From: Amycolatopsis sp. FDAARGOS 1241
Lineage (GTDB): Bacteria > Actinomycetota > Actinomycetes > Mycobacteriales > Pseudonocardiaceae
Length of the DNA: 64,000 nucleotides
NCBI RefSeq assembly: GCF_016889705.1
Contig: NZ_CP069526.1
Coordinates: 930,001 to 994,000 of the forward strand
Direction: 5' to 3'
Of the stretch, positions 40,686 to 48,098 are shown piece by piece. A program made the position numbers and the translations under genes. Under the pieces are notes generated by a model that was not told the DNA's origin, searched no databases, and saw only the letters and a list, made by a program, of their open reading frames with translations. Position 1 is the stretch's first letter, and each line of letters begins with the position of its first letter.

Positions 40686-41570
40686 TCAGAACCAGTCCGG
40701 CCCCGGCACCGGCTTCTCCGGTCGCCACCCAGTGGCGCCGGTCAAGCGGTCCGACACGACGCGGTGCGAGCGCGACAGCACCTCCGTCGGCCCGAACAAC
40801 CGGGCGGCCCAGCGGGGGAGCGCGCGCGGCCGCGAGACGCCCGCTGCCACTGCCAGAGCCGCGCCCAGCTGCCGCTTCCGCACGGGCGTCGCGCCGACGT
40901 TGTAGACGGCGCTGGGGGCACGCAACGCCGCAACGGCGGCCGCGGCGGCATCGGTGGGGTGGATGGCCGTCGTCCAGGCGTCGCGGCTGCCCATGATGAG
41001 CGGGGAGCCGCGGCGCGCGGCGGTGAGCAGGGCCGTCGTCATGGGATCGGCGCTGATCAGGGTGCCGATCCGGAGACGGACGGCGGTGCGGCCTTCGGCT
41101 TCGAGACCGGCGACAGCCGCGTGCGCTTCGAGCGACGACGTGGCCGGGAAGCGCGGGTCCAGGGGCGCGTCCTCAGTGAGTTCGGCGTCGCCGCCGTCGG
41201 CGTAGACGAGGGACACCCCTTCCTGCACGACGATCGCCAGCTCGTCCACCGCGCGCACGGCGGCGGCGAGCGTGCGTGCGCCCTCGGTGCGCAGCCGGTC
41301 GTTGTCCGCCCAGCCCGACTTGCGCGCGGCGTGTTTCGCGTCGGGGATCCGCGTCGCCAGGTTCAGCACGGCGTCGTGGCCGCGCAGCGCGGCCGTCAAC
41401 GACTCGACGTCGAACACGTCGCCCAGCACCGGTTTCGCCCCCGTCGCCCGTACGGCCGCCACGCGCGACTCGTCCCGCGCCAAGCCGCTCACGTCGTGCC
41501 CATCGGCCAGCAGCCGCCGCACGGCGGGGATCCCAAGGACGCCGGTCGAGCCGATCACCATCACTCGCAT
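40686..41570 (-). CDS. NAD(P)-dependent epimerase/dehydratase-like protein (extended SDR)
   Basis: 294 residues from ATG 41570. The N-terminal nucleotide-binding motif 'MVIGSTGVLGIPAVRRLLADG' (GxxGxxG) is followed by a Rossmann fold with 'LGDVFDVESLTAAL'. The catalytic YxxxK of classical SDRs is not evident at the expected place ('GVSLVYADGGDAELTED'), as in the NmrA-like and atypical SDR groups. The C-terminal region has 'IHPTDAAAAAVAAL'. Substrate unknown. It stands alone upstream of the lipoprotein gene. Confidence 0.8.
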   Translation of the reverse strand: MRVMVIGSTGVLGIPAVRRLLADGHDVSGLARDESRVAAVRATGAKPVLGDVFDVESLTAALRGHDAVLNLATRIPDAKHAARKSGWADNDRLRTEGARTLAAAVRAVDELAIVVQEGVSLVYADGGDAELTEDAPLDPRFPATSSLEAHAAVAGLEAEGRTAVRLRIGTLISADPMTTALLTAARRGSPLIMGSRDAWTTAIHPTDAAAAAVAALRAPSAVYNVGATPVRKRQLGAALAVAAGVSRPRALPRWAARLFGPTEVLSRSHRVVSDRLTGATGWRPEKPVPGPDWF

Positions 41571-41626
41571 GTCCCGCTCCTTCCACGTTCAGCACCAGGA
41601 CGAAGCGAGCGCGGAAGATGTGACAG

Positions 41627-42385
41627 TCAGGCGCCGACGAGTGTCCCGACCTGGTCGGCCGGCGGCGGCGAAACGGCCACCGGCGACCCCCACGCCGAGT
41701 ACCGCGCGGTGATCCGCGCGCCGCCCTGCGCGCTGACGACCGGCGACAGGTCCAGCACGAGCTGCAGCGGCCGGCTCTTCTCGTCAAGCCACAGGTCGAG
41801 CGGGACTTTCGTGCTCAGCTTCGCGTCCGCCGGCAGCCCCGCGGGCAGCTGGGAGCCGAGCCTCGCCAGGTCGACGTCCACGCGGTAGTGCTCGGCGGCC
41901 GCGCCGTCGAGCACCGTCGCATCGCTCGCCGTGAGGGTCCCCGCCGCGCGCACCTGCGCCAGCGTGCGCGCCGGGTCGTTCTGCTCGGCGAGCTGCGCGA
42001 GGCTGCCGCCGAGGACCTGCGAGAACGGGTCGCTCCCGTTAGGCGACACCTTCACCCACGCCTTCCCACCGGCCACCTGGTCGCGCGCACTCTCGGGCAC
42101 CTTCGCGTAGAGGGTCCGGTCGACCAGTCGCAGCTCCAGCGGCTCGCCGACGTAGTCCGTGGTCATCACGAGCGCCGTCCCGCCCGGGCCGAACTCCGCC
42201 TGGCCTTGGCCGTGCGACACGAGCGCGCCCGCGGAGACGTCGGTGGTGAACTTCGCGGACCGCGCCGCGTTCGTCGCCGCGACGGCCGCGTCGGCCAGTG
42301 CCCGGGCGTCCGCGAACCGCGGCTGCTCACCCGAACACGCCGTCACCACGAGCAGCGCGGCGCACGCCAAAGCCGTCCTGCGCAT
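41627..42385 (-). CDS. LppX/LprAFG-like lipoprotein, copy 1
   Basis: 252 residues from ATG 42385, set by a proper lipoprotein signal ('MRRTALACAALLVVTAC'; lipobox VTAC, Cys17). The mature part follows the LppX/LprAFG pattern of a half-barrel lipid carrier: 'LVMTTDYVGEPLELRLVDRTLYAKVP' and 'HYRVDVDLARLGSQLP' match the next gene position by position. The family moves lipids across the periplasm in mycobacteria. It is a tandem paralogue of the following gene and probably arose by duplication. Confidence 0.8.
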   Translation of the reverse strand: MRRTALACAALLVVTACSGEQPRFADARALADAAVAATNAARSAKFTTDVSAGALVSHGQGQAEFGPGGTALVMTTDYVGEPLELRLVDRTLYAKVPESARDQVAGGKAWVKVSPNGSDPFSQVLGGSLAQLAEQNDPARTLAQVRAAGTLTASDATVLDGAAAEHYRVDVDLARLGSQLPAGLPADAKLSTKVPLDLWLDEKSRPLQLVLDLSPVVSAQGGARITARYSAWGSPVAVSPPPADQVGTLVGA

Positions 42386-42482
42386 CCGGAAAACCCCGTC
42401 CTGACCTGGCGGAAAGATGCCCCACCCAAGCACAGCGGGCGATTCGGCCCCGTTCGGGGGAAGCGGTACTACCGCCAGTAAC

Positions 42483-42518
42483 GCGAAGGCGCCCCGACGG
42501 TGGTCGGGGCGCCTTCGC
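42483..42518 (-). terminator. Strong hairpin between the two lipoprotein genes
   Basis: Perfect 16-base arms (42483-42498 and 42503-42518) with a 4-base loop, 14 bases past the stop of the upstream lipoprotein gene on the minus strand. No T run follows, but the stem is long enough to end or attenuate transcription into copy 1. Confidence 0.75.
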
Positions 42519-42532
42519 CGCGAAGAAGGCGG

Positions 42533-43414
42533 TCAGCCGCCGATCTTCTTGAGCAGCTCGCTCATGTCGCTCACCTGGTCCGCCGGCGGAGCGGTGACGG
42601 TGACCGAGGCACCCCAGTCGCTGTACTTGAGTGTCATCTTGCCGGCGCCGGACGCACCCGCGCCCACCGCCTGCATGACGGCGCTCTCGTCCATGGTGAT
42701 CTGCAGCGGCAGCTGGTTCTTGTCGACCCAGAGCTCCATCGGGATCTTGACGTCCTTGCCCTTGAGCTGCTGCTCGACCTGAGCCTTGCTCTCGGCGGGC
42801 ATCGACGCGGTGAACTTGTCCATCGCCTTGGCGAGGTCGATCTCCACCTTGTAGTGGTTCACCTGCTGACCGTCCAGCTGGGTCTGGTCGGAGCTGATGA
42901 TCTGTCCGGCCTCGCCGATCTGGTCGAGCATCTTGGTCGGGTCGCTCTGCTCACCGGCGGAGCCCATGCTGCCGGAGAGCGACTTCGACAGCGGGTCGTC
43001 GGCGTTCGGCGAGATCTTGACCCACGGCTTGTCGGTGCCCACCTGGGCCAGCTGGGCCGCCGGAAGTTTCATGTACATCGTCTTGTCGACGAAACGCACC
43101 TCGACCTGCTGGCCGTCGCTCGTCATGGTCATCGACATGATGGGGTTGTTCGCCTCGTACGACGCGACGCCCTGGCCCGTTACCGTCTTGCCCGCGGCGG
43201 TCATCTCCATGGAGACCTTCGCCGACTTCGACTTCTGCGTGCCCTGCTTCGACGCGGACGCCAGCTCCAGCACGTTCTGGAACGGCGCGGCGAGTCCCAG
43301 CTCCGGCTTGTCGCCGGTGGCGGACGCCGTGCCGTTCTCGCTCTTGGCACCACAGCCCGTCAGCACGAGCGCCAGCGCGGCGCCCGCGGCGACGACGAAA
43401 GTGGTTTTGCGCAT
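42533..43414 (-). CDS. LppX/LprAFG-like lipoprotein, copy 2
   Basis: 293 residues from ATG 43414. Lipobox LTGC with Cys21 after a short signal. The mature domain shows the same order as copy 1 ('MSMTMTSDGQQVEVRFVDKTMYMKLP', 'NHYKVEIDLAKAMDKF', 'IPMELWVDKNQLPLQIT') with a longer Ser/Lys/Thr-rich linker after the lipobox and more Lys and Gln overall. Likely an envelope lipid or lipoglycan carrier, inferred from family. The start follows an A+T-richer 130-base promoter region. Confidence 0.82.
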   Translation of the reverse strand: MRKTTFVVAAGAALALVLTGCGAKSENGTASATGDKPELGLAAPFQNVLELASASKQGTQKSKSAKVSMEMTAAGKTVTGQGVASYEANNPIMSMTMTSDGQQVEVRFVDKTMYMKLPAAQLAQVGTDKPWVKISPNADDPLSKSLSGSMGSAGEQSDPTKMLDQIGEAGQIISSDQTQLDGQQVNHYKVEIDLAKAMDKFTASMPAESKAQVEQQLKGKDVKIPMELWVDKNQLPLQITMDESAVMQAVGAGASGAGKMTLKYSDWGASVTVTAPPADQVSDMSELLKKIGG

Positions 43415-43546
43415 GCAATCCCCCTATGAAGGTCATTAAGGCATCCGCAGTATCGCCGAATCGGGCTAACAGTTACAGCGTTTTGATCACGATTCGGGAG
43501 ACCGTTCGCTCGAAGGCCCGTCGACCTGCGGAGTGACGATGGGACG

Positions 43547-44641
43547 TTAGGAGAGGGAGTCCGGTTCCGCAACGGGATTGATCATTCCGCCGCCGCCCGC
43601 GCGCGACACGAGCAGCCGGCGTAGTGACGCGAGCCGTTCGGCGCTCGCGCGGCCCTCGGTGACGACGTCGTCGAGCGCACAGTTGGGGTCCTCCGGCGCG
43701 CCGAGGTGACCGCAGTTCGGCGGGCACTCCTCGGCGGCCTCGGCGAACTCCTCGAACGCGTTCACGATGTCGTCCGCGGTCACGTGCGCCAGGCCGAACG
43801 AGCGCACGCCCGGCGTGTCGATCACCCAGCCACCGCCCGGCAGCGGCAGCGGCAGCGCGACGGCCGCCACCGACGTGTGCCGCCCCTTGCCGACGGCGCT
43901 GACCACACCTGTCGCGAGCTCGGCATCGGGCACCAGGCGGTTGACCAGTGTCGACTTGCCGACGCCGGAGTGGCCGACGAGCGCCGTCACCTGACCTTTG
44001 AGGCGTTCGGCGAGGTCTTCGGGCTTCTCGTCGAAGCGCGTGACGACGGCCGGCACGTCGAGGCCCGCGTAACCGGCGAGCAGCTCGTCGGGGCTCGCGA
44101 GATCGGCCTTCGTCAGGCACAGCACGGGCTCGAGCCCGCCCGCGTAACAGGCGACCAGGCACCGGTCGATGAACCCGGTCCGCGGCGGCGGATCGGCCAG
44201 CGACGTGACGATCAGCAGCTGCGCGGCGTTCGCGACCACCACTCGCTCGTACGGGTCGGTGTCGTCGGCGGTGCGGCGCAGCACGCTGGTGCGCTCGTCG
44301 ACGCGGACGATGCGCGCGAGCGTGTCCGGCCGGCCCGAAACGTCGCCGACCAGCGCGACCATGTCGCCGACGACCACGGACACCCGGCCCATCTCACGCG
44401 CCCGCATCGCCGTGACCACCCGCTCGGGGTCGGCGTCGACGGCGCACGTCCAGCGGCCGCGGTCCTTGCCGATCACCATGGCGGTGACGGCGTCGGCGTG
44501 TTCGGGCCGGCGCTTCGTGCGGGGCCTGGAGCCCTTGCCGGGACGCACCCGCACGTCGGATTCGTCCAGCCTGCTCCAGTCGCCTCGCGCCAAACCGCCC
44601 ACCGTCCTCCCGGTCGTCCTGCCTGGTCGAAATGATCCCAT
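43547..44641 (-). CDS. rsgA: Ribosome small subunit-dependent GTPase RsgA
   Basis: 364 residues from ATG 44641; a GTG at 44602 in frame is an alternative and would remove 13 poorly conserved residues. RsgA checks late 30S assembly and its GTPase is ribosome-stimulated. An OB-fold region (about 50-115) precedes a circularly permuted GTPase: G4 'LCLTKADL' comes before the P-loop 'GHSGVGKST' and G3 'DTPGVRSFGL'. The C-terminal zinc site is CPPNCGHLGAPEDPNC. In mycobacteria aroA lies between rsgA and the SRAP gene; here they are directly divergent with 65 bases between them. Confidence 0.94.
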   Translation of the reverse strand: MGSFRPGRTTGRTVGGLARGDWSRLDESDVRVRPGKGSRPRTKRRPEHADAVTAMVIGKDRGRWTCAVDADPERVVTAMRAREMGRVSVVVGDMVALVGDVSGRPDTLARIVRVDERTSVLRRTADDTDPYERVVVANAAQLLIVTSLADPPPRTGFIDRCLVACYAGGLEPVLCLTKADLASPDELLAGYAGLDVPAVVTRFDEKPEDLAERLKGQVTALVGHSGVGKSTLVNRLVPDAELATGVVSAVGKGRHTSVAAVALPLPLPGGGWVIDTPGVRSFGLAHVTADDIVNAFEEFAEAAEECPPNCGHLGAPEDPNCALDDVVTEGRASAERLASLRRLLVSRAGGGGMINPVAEPDSLS

Positions 44642-44706
44642 GCCGGTCGCGCCCGGCCGGGCCTGCGTGTAACGATGTCGTCTTGAAGACCCGCTAGGAG
44701 GCTGGC

Positions 44707-45456
44707 ATGTGCGGCCGTTACGCCGCGACGAAGGACCCCGCGAAGCTGATCGACGAGTTCGCCGCGGTCGATCTGACCGAGGGTGCCGCGCGGGAGGACT
44801 ACAACGTCGCGCCCACGAAGAACGTCGTCACCGTGGTCCAGCGGCACCCCCGCGACGCCGAGGGCCAGGTGCTCGAGGACGAGCCCACCGAGCGATCGCT
44901 GCGGATCATGAAGTGGGGCCTGGTGCCGTTCTGGGCGAAGGACCCGTCCGTCGGCTCGCGCATGATCAACACGCGTGCCGAAACGGCCGCCGAGAAGCCC
45001 GCCTTCAAGCGCGCCCTGGCCTCCCGTCGCTGCCTCGTCCCCGCCGACGGCTGGTTCGAGTGGCGGCGCACGGGCAAGGAGAAGGAGCCGTTCTACATGA
45101 CGGACCCGTCCGGCGCGTCGCTCGCGTTCGGCGGGATCTGGGAGAGCTGGCGCCCGAAGGACGGTTCCGCCGACGAGCAGCCGTTGATCACCTTCTCGAT
45201 CATCACGACGGACGCCGCGGGCCAGCTGCGCAACATCCACGACCGCATGCCGCTCGTCGTCCCGCGCGACCACTGGGACGGCTGGCTCGACCCGGACCGG
45301 TCCGCGGTGTCGGACCTGCTGGTGCCCACGCCCGCCGACCTCGTCGAGTCGCTCGAACTGCGGCCGATTTCGAACCTCGTCAACAACGTCCGCAACAACG
45401 GCCCACAGCTCCTGTCGCGCGTCGAACCCGCCGTGGACTCGGACGCGCTGTTCTGA
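44707..45456 (+). CDS. SOS response-associated peptidase family protein (SRAP, YedK/HMCES-like)
   Basis: 249 residues from ATG 44707 with AGGAGG about 8 bases upstream. Cys2 of 'MCGRYA' is the catalytic residue that forms a thiazolidine crosslink with abasic sites in single-stranded DNA. 'NVAPTKNV', 'MKWGLVPFWAKD', 'NTRAET', 'RCLVPADGWFEW' and 'IHDRMPLVV' are all in order, giving the Asn, Glu and His of the active site. It protects abasic sites during replication. The stop overlaps the next gene (TGATG). Confidence 0.94.
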   Translation: MCGRYAATKDPAKLIDEFAAVDLTEGAAREDYNVAPTKNVVTVVQRHPRDAEGQVLEDEPTERSLRIMKWGLVPFWAKDPSVGSRMINTRAETAAEKPAFKRALASRRCLVPADGWFEWRRTGKEKEPFYMTDPSGASLAFGGIWESWRPKDGSADEQPLITFSIITTDAAGQLRNIHDRMPLVVPRDHWDGWLDPDRSAVSDLLVPTPADLVESLELRPISNLVNNVRNNGPQLLSRVEPAVDSDALF

Positions 45457-46064
45457 TGACCACGCTCGAGATCGACACCCCCCACGGCCCGGCCCGGGCC
45501 GAGCTCCACTGCGCCAAGGACGGCGCCGCCGTGCTCATGCTGGGCCACGGCGCCGGGGGTGGGATCGGGGCGAAGGACCTGGTCGCCGTCGCGCGCGCCG
45601 CGAAGGAAGCCGGGGTGCACGTGGCGCTGGTCGAGCAGCCGTACCGGGTGGCGGGCCGGCGGGCGCCCGCGCCTGCGAAGCAGCTCGACACGGCTTGGCT
45701 CGCGGTGGCGGACGACGTGTCGGCCCACTTCGACGACCTGCCCCTGGTGTTCGGCGGACGGTCGTCGGGGGCTCGGGTGGCTTGCCGGACTTCGTCGGCC
45801 GGGCAGGCGGTGGCGGTGTTGTGCCTGGCGTTCCCGGAGCACCCTCCGGGCAAGCCCGAGAAGACCCGGCAGCCGGAACTGGACGCGGTGGCCGTGCCGA
45901 CTTTGGTGGTGCAGGGCGAGCGGGACCCGTTCGGGCGGCCCTCGGGTGGTCCGCACCACGAAGTCGTGGTGGTCCCGGGGGACCACACACTGGCGGCTGA
46001 TCTGGACGCCGTGTCGCGCGCCGCGGCGGAGTGGCTGGGGCGGGTGTTGAGGCCGCACCTCTGA
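45456..46064 (+). CDS. Alpha/beta-hydrolase family protein (KANL3/Tex30-like)
   Basis: 202 residues from ATG 45456, coupled to the SRAP stop. Core motifs: 'LMLGHGAGGG' oxyanion loop, nucleophile elbow 'FGGRSSGARVA' (G-x-S-x-G), acid 'VVQGERDPFG' and base His in 'VPGDHTL'. This small dienelactone-hydrolase-like group is common after SRAP genes in actinobacteria. Substrate unknown. It ends just before an inverted pair of DnaA boxes. Confidence 0.85.
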   Translation: MTTLEIDTPHGPARAELHCAKDGAAVLMLGHGAGGGIGAKDLVAVARAAKEAGVHVALVEQPYRVAGRRAPAPAKQLDTAWLAVADDVSAHFDDLPLVFGGRSSGARVACRTSSAGQAVAVLCLAFPEHPPGKPEKTRQPELDAVAVPTLVVQGERDPFGRPSGGPHHEVVVVPGDHTLAADLDAVSRAAAEWLGRVLRPHL

Positions 46065-46073
46065 CGTTTCCCC

Positions 46074-46109
46074 AGGTTGTCCACAGGCTCTCCCCGTTGT
46101 GGACAACCT
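46074..46109. promoter_or_regulatory. Inverted pair of perfect DnaA boxes / hairpin
   Basis: Perfect 12-base arms (46074-46085 and 46098-46109) around a 12-base loop. Each arm contains TTGTCCACA or its complement TGTGGACAA, the consensus DnaA box of high-GC actinobacteria. It lies between two convergent genes. It can serve as a bidirectional terminator, a DnaA-binding locus, or both; no other boxes of that quality were seen around it. Confidence 0.5.
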
Positions 46110-46115
46110 CCGCCG

Positions 46116-46592
46116 TCAGCCGGCGATCGGCGCCACCACCGCGGCCGTCAACCGCACCAGATCCGCGGGTGCCAGCTCCACCTCGAGCCCCCGCCGGCCG
46201 GCGGAGCAGTACACCGTTGGAAACCCCGGGGCCGACGAATCGATCACCACCGGCAGGCGGCTTCGATGGCCCAGCGGCGAAATCCCCCCGAGGACGTACC
46301 CCGTGGCTCGCTGGGCAGCGGCGGGATCAGCCATCCGGGCCTTCTTCCCGCCCGCGGCCGCGGCCAGTGCCTTGAGGTCGAGTTGCCCTGTGACCGGCAC
46401 CACGCCCACCGTCAGCTTGCCGTCCACGTCGGCGACCAGCGTTTTGAACACCCGCGCCGCCTCGAGACCGAGAGCTTCGACCGCTTCGAGGCCGTACGAG
46501 TCGGCCCGCGGGTCGTGGTCGTACGCGTGCAACGTGTGGGCCACCTTCTGCTTCGTCAGCAGCGCCGTCGCCGGGGTTCCCTTGCCTGCCAT
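46116..46592 (-). CDS. ybaK: YbaK/EbsC-family aminoacyl-tRNA deacylase
   Basis: 158 residues from ATG 46592. The YbaK fold is visible from '[20 protein letters not shown]', through '[30 protein letters not shown]' with the conserved Lys, to '[21 protein letters not shown]'. It hydrolyses mischarged Cys-tRNA(Pro) in trans. It is divergent from the sigR gene; the SigR-type promoter at 46618 points away from it. Confidence 0.9.
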   Translation of the reverse strand: MAGKGTPATALLTKQKVAHTLHAYDHDPRADSYGLEAVEALGLEAARVFKTLVADVDGKLTVGVVPVTGQLDLKALAAAAGGKKARMADPAAAQRATGYVLGGISPLGHRSRLPVVIDSSAPGFPTVYCSAGRRGLEVELAPADLVRLTAAVVAPIAG

Positions 46593-46617
46593 GGGCTCGG
46601 AGTCTACGAAGGGGTGG

Positions 46618-46643
46618 GGAATGGACGCTCGCCACGTTCTGTT
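46618..46643 (+). promoter_or_regulatory. SigR/SigH-dependent autoregulatory promoter
   Basis: GGAAT (46618-46622), exactly 18 bases, then GTT (46641-46643), the consensus of thiol-oxidative-stress ECF sigma factors (SigR/SigH). It is oriented toward the sigma-factor gene about 100 bases downstream, implying positive autoregulation as known in Streptomyces and Mycobacterium. Confidence 0.75.
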
Positions 46644-46745
46644 GAACCGGGTGTGACGACGACGCTGGCCACTACCCGCCCACGCAGGCGCAACCCCGAG
46701 AGGCCGGGGGGTCGGACCGTACCCGGGCCCCGCGTAAACTCTTCG

Positions 46746-47420
46746 ATGCCGTATGCGCAGAAGCGCATCGACGCCGAACGGGAAGGGAACGGTTTGCCGA
46801 GCACCCCGAACACCGCGCCGGAGACGGCGGCCGACGAGCTGGAGCTCGCCGAGCGCTTCGAGCGCGAAGCCATGCCCCTGCTCGACCAGCTCTACTCGGC
46901 CGCAATGCGGATGACGCGGAACCCCTCCGACGCCGAGGACCTGGTCCAGGAGACCTACCTGAAGGCGTACGCGGCGTTCGCCTCCTTCAAGGCCGGCACG
47001 AACCTCAAGGCGTGGATGTACCGCATCCTCACCAACACCTACATCAACGGCTACCGCAAGCGTCAGCGGCAGCCGGTGCAGCAGCCCACCGAGGAGATCA
47101 CCGACTGGCAGATCGCCAAGGCGGAGAGCCACACCTCCAGCGGGCTGCGCTCGGCCGAGGTCGAGGCGATGGACAACCTGCCCGACACCGACGTGAAGGC
47201 CGCGCTGCAGAAGCTGCCCGAGGAGTTCCGGCTGGCCGTTTACCTGGCGGACGTCGAAGGCTTCGCGTACAAGGAGATCGCCGAGATCATGGATACGCCG
47301 ATCGGCACCGTGATGTCCCGTCTGCACCGCGGTCGCGCCCAGCTGCGCGACCTGCTGGCCGACGTCGCGCGTGAGCGCGGCTTCATCCGCGGTGACCGCG
47401 AGGAGGTGGCGAAGCGATGA
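46746..47420 (+). CDS. sigR: ECF RNA polymerase sigma factor SigR (SigH type)
   Basis: 224 residues from ATG 46746. A second start, TTG 46794, has a better ribosome site (GGAAGGG at 46781-46787, 6 bases away) and would give 208 residues; both forms may exist. Region 2 is '[31 protein letters not shown]' and '[25 protein letters not shown]'. Region 4 is '[44 protein letters not shown]'. It turns on thioredoxin and protein-quality genes under disulfide stress. Its last bases overlap rsrA (ATGA), as expected for a sigma/anti-sigma pair, and its own promoter type lies upstream. Confidence 0.94.
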   Translation: MPYAQKRIDAEREGNGLPSTPNTAPETAADELELAERFEREAMPLLDQLYSAAMRMTRNPSDAEDLVQETYLKAYAAFASFKAGTNLKAWMYRILTNTYINGYRKRQRQPVQQPTEEITDWQIAKAESHTSSGLRSAEVEAMDNLPDTDVKAALQKLPEEFRLAVYLADVEGFAYKEIAEIMDTPIGTVMSRLHRGRAQLRDLLADVARERGFIRGDREEVAKR

Positions 47421-47746
47421 GCACGGGTGACGCGTCGGAATCCGCCAAGGACAAGGTCCGCTGCGAAGAGGCGCTTTCGGAGATCTACCTGCTCCTGGAC
47501 AGGGAGTGCAGCCCGATGCGCGACGCCGAGCTGCGCCGCCACATCGAGGACTGCCCCCCGTGCCTCGAGGAGTACGGCATCGACGAGGCCATCAAGCAGC
47601 TCCTCGCCCGAAAGTGTGGCGGTGACCACGCGCCGGCGGATCTGCGCAGCCGGCTGCGCGCCTCCATCCGCCAGACCGTCGCTTCGAGCGGCGGTGTCAC
47701 GGTGGAGCGCACCGAGATCACCCTCGAGCAGCGGGCCGGCGAGTAA
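47417..47746 (+). CDS. rsrA: Zinc-binding redox-sensing anti-sigma factor RsrA
   Basis: 109 residues from ATG 47417. ZAS-family signature His42-x3-Cys46-x2-Cys49, with upstream Cys16 and Cys31 and a further Cys67. In reduced form it binds zinc and sequesters SigR; disulfide formation releases zinc and the sigma factor. The overlap with sigR ensures balanced synthesis. The acidic/Ser N-terminus and the Glu-rich C-terminus are as in known RsrA/RshA. A hairpin terminator follows. Confidence 0.93.
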   Translation: MSTGDASESAKDKVRCEEALSEIYLLLDRECSPMRDAELRRHIEDCPPCLEEYGIDEAIKQLLARKCGGDHAPADLRSRLRASIRQTVASSGGVTVERTEITLEQRAGE

Positions 47747-47766
47747 TCCCCAGCTCGAACACGACG

Positions 47767-47798
47767 ACGGCCCCCGTGCCTGCCGGTGCGGGGGCCGT
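47767..47798. terminator. Hairpin between rsrA and bL37
   Basis: ACGGCCCCC (47767-47775) pairs with GGGGGCCGT (47790-47798) around a 14-base loop that can fold further. It lies 20 bases after the rsrA stop and 20 bases after the convergent bL37 stop, and so can serve both. Confidence 0.65.
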
Positions 47799-47818
47799 GT
47801 CGCGTCCGGACGCCGGAA

Positions 47819-47893
47819 TCAGGCGTTGGGCTTCTTGCCGTGGTTCGCGCCGTTCTTCTTGCGGTCGCGACGCTTGCGGGCGCGCTTCGACAT
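47819..47893 (-). CDS. 50S ribosomal protein bL37 (24 residues)
   Basis: A tiny gene: ATG 47893, stop 47819, with GAGGAG about 6 bases upstream on the minus strand. The product starts MSKRARKRRDRKK and ends with NHGKKPNA. More than half the residues are Lys/Arg/Asn/His, and it matches the very short, strongly basic protein bL37 seen in mycobacterial ribosomes (AURKAIP1/COX24-like motif). It is convergent with rsrA. Its size makes it easy to overlook. Confidence 0.85.
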   Translation of the reverse strand: MSKRARKRRDRKKNGANHGKKPNA

Positions 47894-48098
47894 GCTTCAC
47901 TCCTCGTGTTCGCGCTGGGTGGCCCGTGTGCGGGGTGCCGGAGCACCTGCCGGGCTCGGGTCAACCGCTCCAGTGTGGCATGCGTGCGTGGGCTCACCTG
48001 CGGCGCCCGTGCTGATCGGGCCGCGCTCTGGTTGGATGGAGGGTCAGGAGGTGGTCGGAATGACCGGACGAACCACGCAGCAGGGCGACGAGTAGCTC

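Noticed and set aside
48060..48095. 11-codon leader peptide (MTGRTTQQGDE) just before pdtaS
   Set aside because: A plausible start and a stop 3 bases before the pdtaS GTG, but nothing beyond position supports translation or a regulatory role.
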